Origin: an uncultured Clostridia bacterium
GTDB lineage: Bacteria; Bacillota; Clostridia; TANB77; CAG-508
DNA length: 8,837 nucleotides
Assembly (NCBI GenBank): GCA_934177555.1
Contig: CAKPPL010000048.1
Location: 1 to 8,837 of the forward strand
Reading direction: 5' to 3'
The notes beneath the pieces are model-generated. The model saw nothing but the letters and a program-made list of their open reading frames with translations. It was not told the DNA's origin and ran no database searches. Made by a program: the position numbers and the translations under genes. The stretch's first letter is position 1; each line of letters opens with the position of its first letter. Shown here in pieces: positions 7,679 through 8,837 of the stretch.

Positions 7679-7714
7679 AAAAAAGACTAGGAATTGCCGT
7701 TCCTAGTCTTTTTT
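7679..7714. terminator. Bidirectional intrinsic terminator shared by toxin and antitoxin RNAs
   Basis: The arms AAAAAAGACTAGGAA (7679-7693) and TTCCTAGTCTTTTTT (7700-7714) form a perfect 15-bp stem around the 6-base loop TTGCCG. The T tract on each strand makes it work in both directions. It ends the small plus-strand RNA and the minus-strand toxin mRNA. Because no other terminator follows holA, it probably also ends the murB-to-holA operon. Confidence 0.9.
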
Positions 7715-7722
7715 GTCTGTTG

Positions 7723-7791
7723 CTAGTTTTCTTTATCATTTATAACAAGATAAACAATAATCAAAGCTAACATCTTTAGTAAATTACGCAT
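7723..7791 (-). CDS. Predicted 22-residue hydrophobic peptide, type I toxin candidate
   Basis: The micro-ORF starts with ATG at 7791 and stops with TAG at 7725-7723. It encodes 22 residues: MRNLLKML at the N-terminus, an uninterrupted hydrophobic stretch to residue 17 (ALIIVYLVI) and a polar tail NDKEN. A short single membrane segment with a charged tail is the hallmark of Fst/Ldr-type membrane toxins. However, it is shorter than Fst (33 residues) and lacks its proline-containing core, so it is not a recognised member. Upstream is AGAAAGGAGG, a 10-base match to the 16S anti-Shine-Dalgarno, ending 13 bases before the ATG. That site is hidden in a 5' hairpin. The mRNA would run from about 7831 to 7679, roughly 150 nt, using the shared terminator. 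Support is architectural; the ORF is too short for codon statistics. Confidence 0.65.
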   Translation of the reverse strand: MRNLLKMLALIIVYLVINDKEN

Positions 7792-7805
7792 TATATGTAG
7801 TACGC
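7778..7805 (+). repeat. Direct repeat copy 2, over the toxin translation start
   Basis: Block a AGTAAATTACGCAT (7778-7791) differs from copy 1 by one base; block b AGTACGC (7799-7805) is identical. The seven-base gap replaces three in copy 1. In the minus-strand mRNA, block a holds the AUG and codons 2-5, and block b abuts and includes the last G of the GGAGG. Confidence 0.85.
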
Positions 7806-7807
7806 CT

Positions 7808-7830
7808 CCTTTCTACCCTTGAGAGAAAGG
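7808..7830 (-). promoter_or_regulatory. 5' hairpin sequestering the toxin Shine-Dalgarno
   Basis: On the minus strand CCTTTCT (7830-7824) is a perfect inverted partner of AGAAAGG (7814-7808), with a 9-base loop. The 3' arm is the first seven bases of the AGAAAGGAGG Shine-Dalgarno. The structure would sit at the extreme 5' end of the toxin mRNA, like the upstream helix of fst RNAI, which limits ribosome loading and stabilises the message. Confidence 0.7.
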
Positions 7831-7834
7831 CAAA

Positions 7835-7867
7835 ATTATACTATCATAAAAATATTTGTCTTGTCAA
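7835..7867 (-). promoter_or_regulatory. Promoter of the toxin mRNA
   Basis: Read on the minus strand there are overlapping options. A perfect TTGACA (7867-7862) lies 18 bases from TAGTAT (7843-7838). Alternatively AAGACA (7862-7857) lies 16 bases from a perfect TATAAT (7840-7835). Either places the transcript start at about 7828-7831, immediately before the 5' hairpin. Confidence 0.65.
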
Positions 7868-7915
7868 TATATTGAATTTATTCAAAATGATTTTGTAGTA
7901 TTTTATAAAAAAGAA

Positions 7916-7944
7916 TTGACAAAAACAATAAATTAGTAGATAAT
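7916..7944 (+). promoter_or_regulatory. Promoter of the alpha-glucan phosphorylase gene
   Basis: A perfect TTGACA (7916-7921) lies 17 bases from GATAAT (7939-7944). The predicted start is near 7951, giving a leader of about 48 bases before the ATG at 7999. The leader shows no riboswitch or attenuator structure. The phosphorylase therefore appears to have its own promoter, separate from the operon at 1247-7585. Confidence 0.7.
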
Positions 7945-7998
7945 AAAAAAGTAAAAATACGTAAAGAAAAAAGATTAAGAAACTTAGGAGGAATAAAA

Positions 7999-8837
7999 AT
8001 GTATGTGTTTAATAGAATAACAGTAAATCCACAACTACCAAAAAGAATAGAAAGAATAACAGAAATAGCTAATAATTTATGGTGGTCATGGAATACTGAA
8101 TTTTTAAGACTATTCAAAAAAATAGATTTAGATTTATGGGAAAAATGTAATAAAAATCCTGTAAAATTTTTGAAATTAGTAGAACAATCAAAATTAGAAG
8201 AAGTAGCAAAAGATTCATCATTTTTAAAAGAATATGACAAAGTAGTTGATGACTTTACAGGATATATGAATAGTAAAAATACATGGTTTGCTCAAAAATA
8301 TCCAGAAAATAAAAATGATTTAATAGCATATTTCTCAGCAGAATATGGATTAGATCAAACAATAGCATTATATTCAGGAGGTCTAGGAATATTATCAGGA
8401 GACCACTTAAAATCAGCAAGTGATTTAGGTATTCCACTAGTAGCAGTAGGTTTATTATATAAAAATGGTTATTTTAATCAAGTAATAGATAGATATGGAA
8501 TGCAAAGACCAGAATATAGAAACTTAAATTTATATGATTTACCAATAAATCCTGTAAAAGATATAGATGGAAATGATTTAATGCTATATATTAAATTTCC
8601 AAAAAGAAGAATATATTTAAAAGTATGGGAATTAAATGTTGGAAGAGTAAAATTGTATTTATTGGACTCAGATGTAGATATAAATAATGAAGAAGATAGA
8701 GATACAACAGCCAGACTATATGGTGGCGACCAAGAAATGAGAATAAGACAAGAAATAATCTTGGGAATGGGTGGAGTAAACTTATTAAGAAGATTAGGAC
8801 TAAGACCAACAGTTTATCATATGAATGAAGGACATTC
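7999..8837 (+). CDS. glgP: Alpha-glucan (glycogen/maltodextrin) phosphorylase, GT35, C-terminus cut by window edge
   Basis: The first 279 codons are visible and the frame is open to the right edge. The N-terminus carries a DUF3417 segment: 'ANNLWWSWNTEFLRLFKKIDLDLWEKCNKNPVKFL' covers roughly residues 26-60 and is diagnostic in the motif NLWWSW and the following DLWE and NPV. The phosphorylase domain then begins with 'IAYFSAEYGLDQTIALYSGGLGILSGDHLKSASDLGIPLVAVGLLY' (about 109-154; key parts SAEYGL, YSGGLG and LSGDHLKSASDLG). 'YGGDQEMRIRQEIILGMGGVNLLRRLG' and 'YHMNEGH' near the end are conserved active-site region motifs. This is the short, DUF3417-bearing subfamily. It would release glucose-1-phosphate from alpha-1,4-glucans using pyridoxal phosphate in the cytoplasm. 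AGGAGG (7986-7991) lies seven bases before the ATG. Functionally it pairs with the debranching enzyme at 4527-6557. Confidence 0.95.
   Translation, partial: MYVFNRITVNPQLPKRIERITEIANNLWWSWNTEFLRLFKKIDLDLWEKCNKNPVKFLKLVEQSKLEEVAKDSSFLKEYDKVVDDFTGYMNSKNTWFAQKYPENKNDLIAYFSAEYGLDQTIALYSGGLGILSGDHLKSASDLGIPLVAVGLLYKNGYFNQVIDRYGMQRPEYRNLNLYDLPINPVKDIDGNDLMLYIKFPKRRIYLKVWELNVGRVKLYLLDSDVDINNEEDRDTTARLYGGDQEMRIRQEIILGMGGVNLLRRLGLRPTVYHMNEGH

Larger units (their letters stand above)
7643..7714 (+). ncRNA. Predicted antisense RNA antitoxin (RNAII-like) of a type I toxin-antitoxin locus
   Basis: The RNA would run about 72 nt from A7643 to the end of the T tract at 7714, close to the size of RNAII of the Enterococcus par (Fst) locus. 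In order it holds a palindrome GCAATATTGC (7644-7653), one copy of the two-block direct repeat (7654-7677) and the terminator hairpin (7679-7714). It overlaps the convergent toxin mRNA only at the terminator, where the two RNAs are fully complementary. Its repeat copy is complementary in trans to the toxin translation start: 7 of 7 pairs in block b, and 14 of 14 in block a counting one G-U pair. Its expected role is to block toxin translation. The evidence is architecture only; the 5' end is estimated from the -10 box. Confidence 0.68.

Noticed and set aside
7586..7720. rpsT (ribosomal protein S20), the common neighbour of holA
   Set aside because: No lysine/alanine-rich frame of about 85 codons is present on either strand in this region.
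7488..7739. Minus-strand 83-codon open frame spanning the antitoxin region
   Set aside because: It has no ribosome binding site, runs through the strong terminator and into the antisense of holA. Its internal MRNLL is only the minus-strand reading of direct repeat copy 1.
7654..7805. Direct repeats as a short CRISPR array or insertion-sequence ends
   Set aside because: There are only two copies, they are direct and not inverted, no cas or transposase gene is present, and the toxin-antitoxin layout explains them better.
7872..7885. Palindrome TTGAATTTATTCAA between the toxin and phosphorylase promoters
   Set aside because: It could be an operator, but it is short, AT-only except two bases, and matches no regulator site I can name. 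Such palindromes are common by chance at this base composition.
7878..8809. Minus-strand open frames opposite the phosphorylase gene
   Set aside because: They are antisense to a clearly conserved coding sequence. Their Leu/Phe/Ile-rich content comes from complementing A-rich codons.

Overview
The window is very AT-rich, with A/T-ending codons throughout and strong AGGAGG-type ribosome binding sites. Its genes are typical of low-GC Firmicutes: a type IIb MurB, a membrane-anchored YvcK-like protein, HolA, and a prepilin-like protein starting KGITLIALAIT. Together they suggest an uncultured, probably gut-associated member of the Clostridia. No TGA is read as a sense codon. This placement is inference from gene content.

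Layout. (1) Bases 1-1069, minus strand: an NfeD-like membrane protein followed by an SPFH/stomatin-like protein that runs off the left edge, the usual nfeD-SPFH pair. (2) Bases 1070-1246: a divergent intergenic region with a candidate promoter for each direction. (3) Bases 1247-7585, plus strand: five tightly spaced genes that look like one operon. They encode a prepilin-like protein with an Ig-like C-terminus, MurB, a YvcK/CofD-family protein whose usual ligand-site motifs are replaced, a GH133-type glycogen debranching enzyme and the DNA polymerase III delta subunit (HolA). (4) Bases 7586-7998: a compact non-coding and micro-ORF region described below. (5) Bases 7999-8837, plus strand: the N-terminal third or more of an alpha-glucan phosphorylase of the DUF3417 type, cut by the right edge. 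The debranching enzyme and the phosphorylase together would degrade glycogen or other alpha-glucans.

The most notable item is in 7608-7867. It has the full architecture of a par/Fst-like type I toxin-antitoxin locus. A 22-codon hydrophobic peptide gene lies on the minus strand (7723-7791), with a near-perfect Shine-Dalgarno and a 5' hairpin that hides it. A convergent plus-strand promoter would give an RNA of about 72 nt. The two transcripts share a 15-bp bidirectional terminator. A two-block direct repeat lies once in the small RNA and once over the toxin's Shine-Dalgarno edge, start codon and first codons. The small RNA can therefore pair with the toxin mRNA both at the terminator and at the translation start. 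The peptide does not look like any Fst, Ldr, TxpA or holin-like toxin I can recall, so this may be an undescribed family. All of this is read from sequence; no expression or toxicity is shown.

A second point is the YvcK homologue. It keeps the Rossmann-type fold motifs but has lost the conserved ADDGGSSG, PPGDxRN and SGHxxGNLL signatures. It also lacks the usual rapZ and whiA neighbours, suggesting a divergent paralogue.
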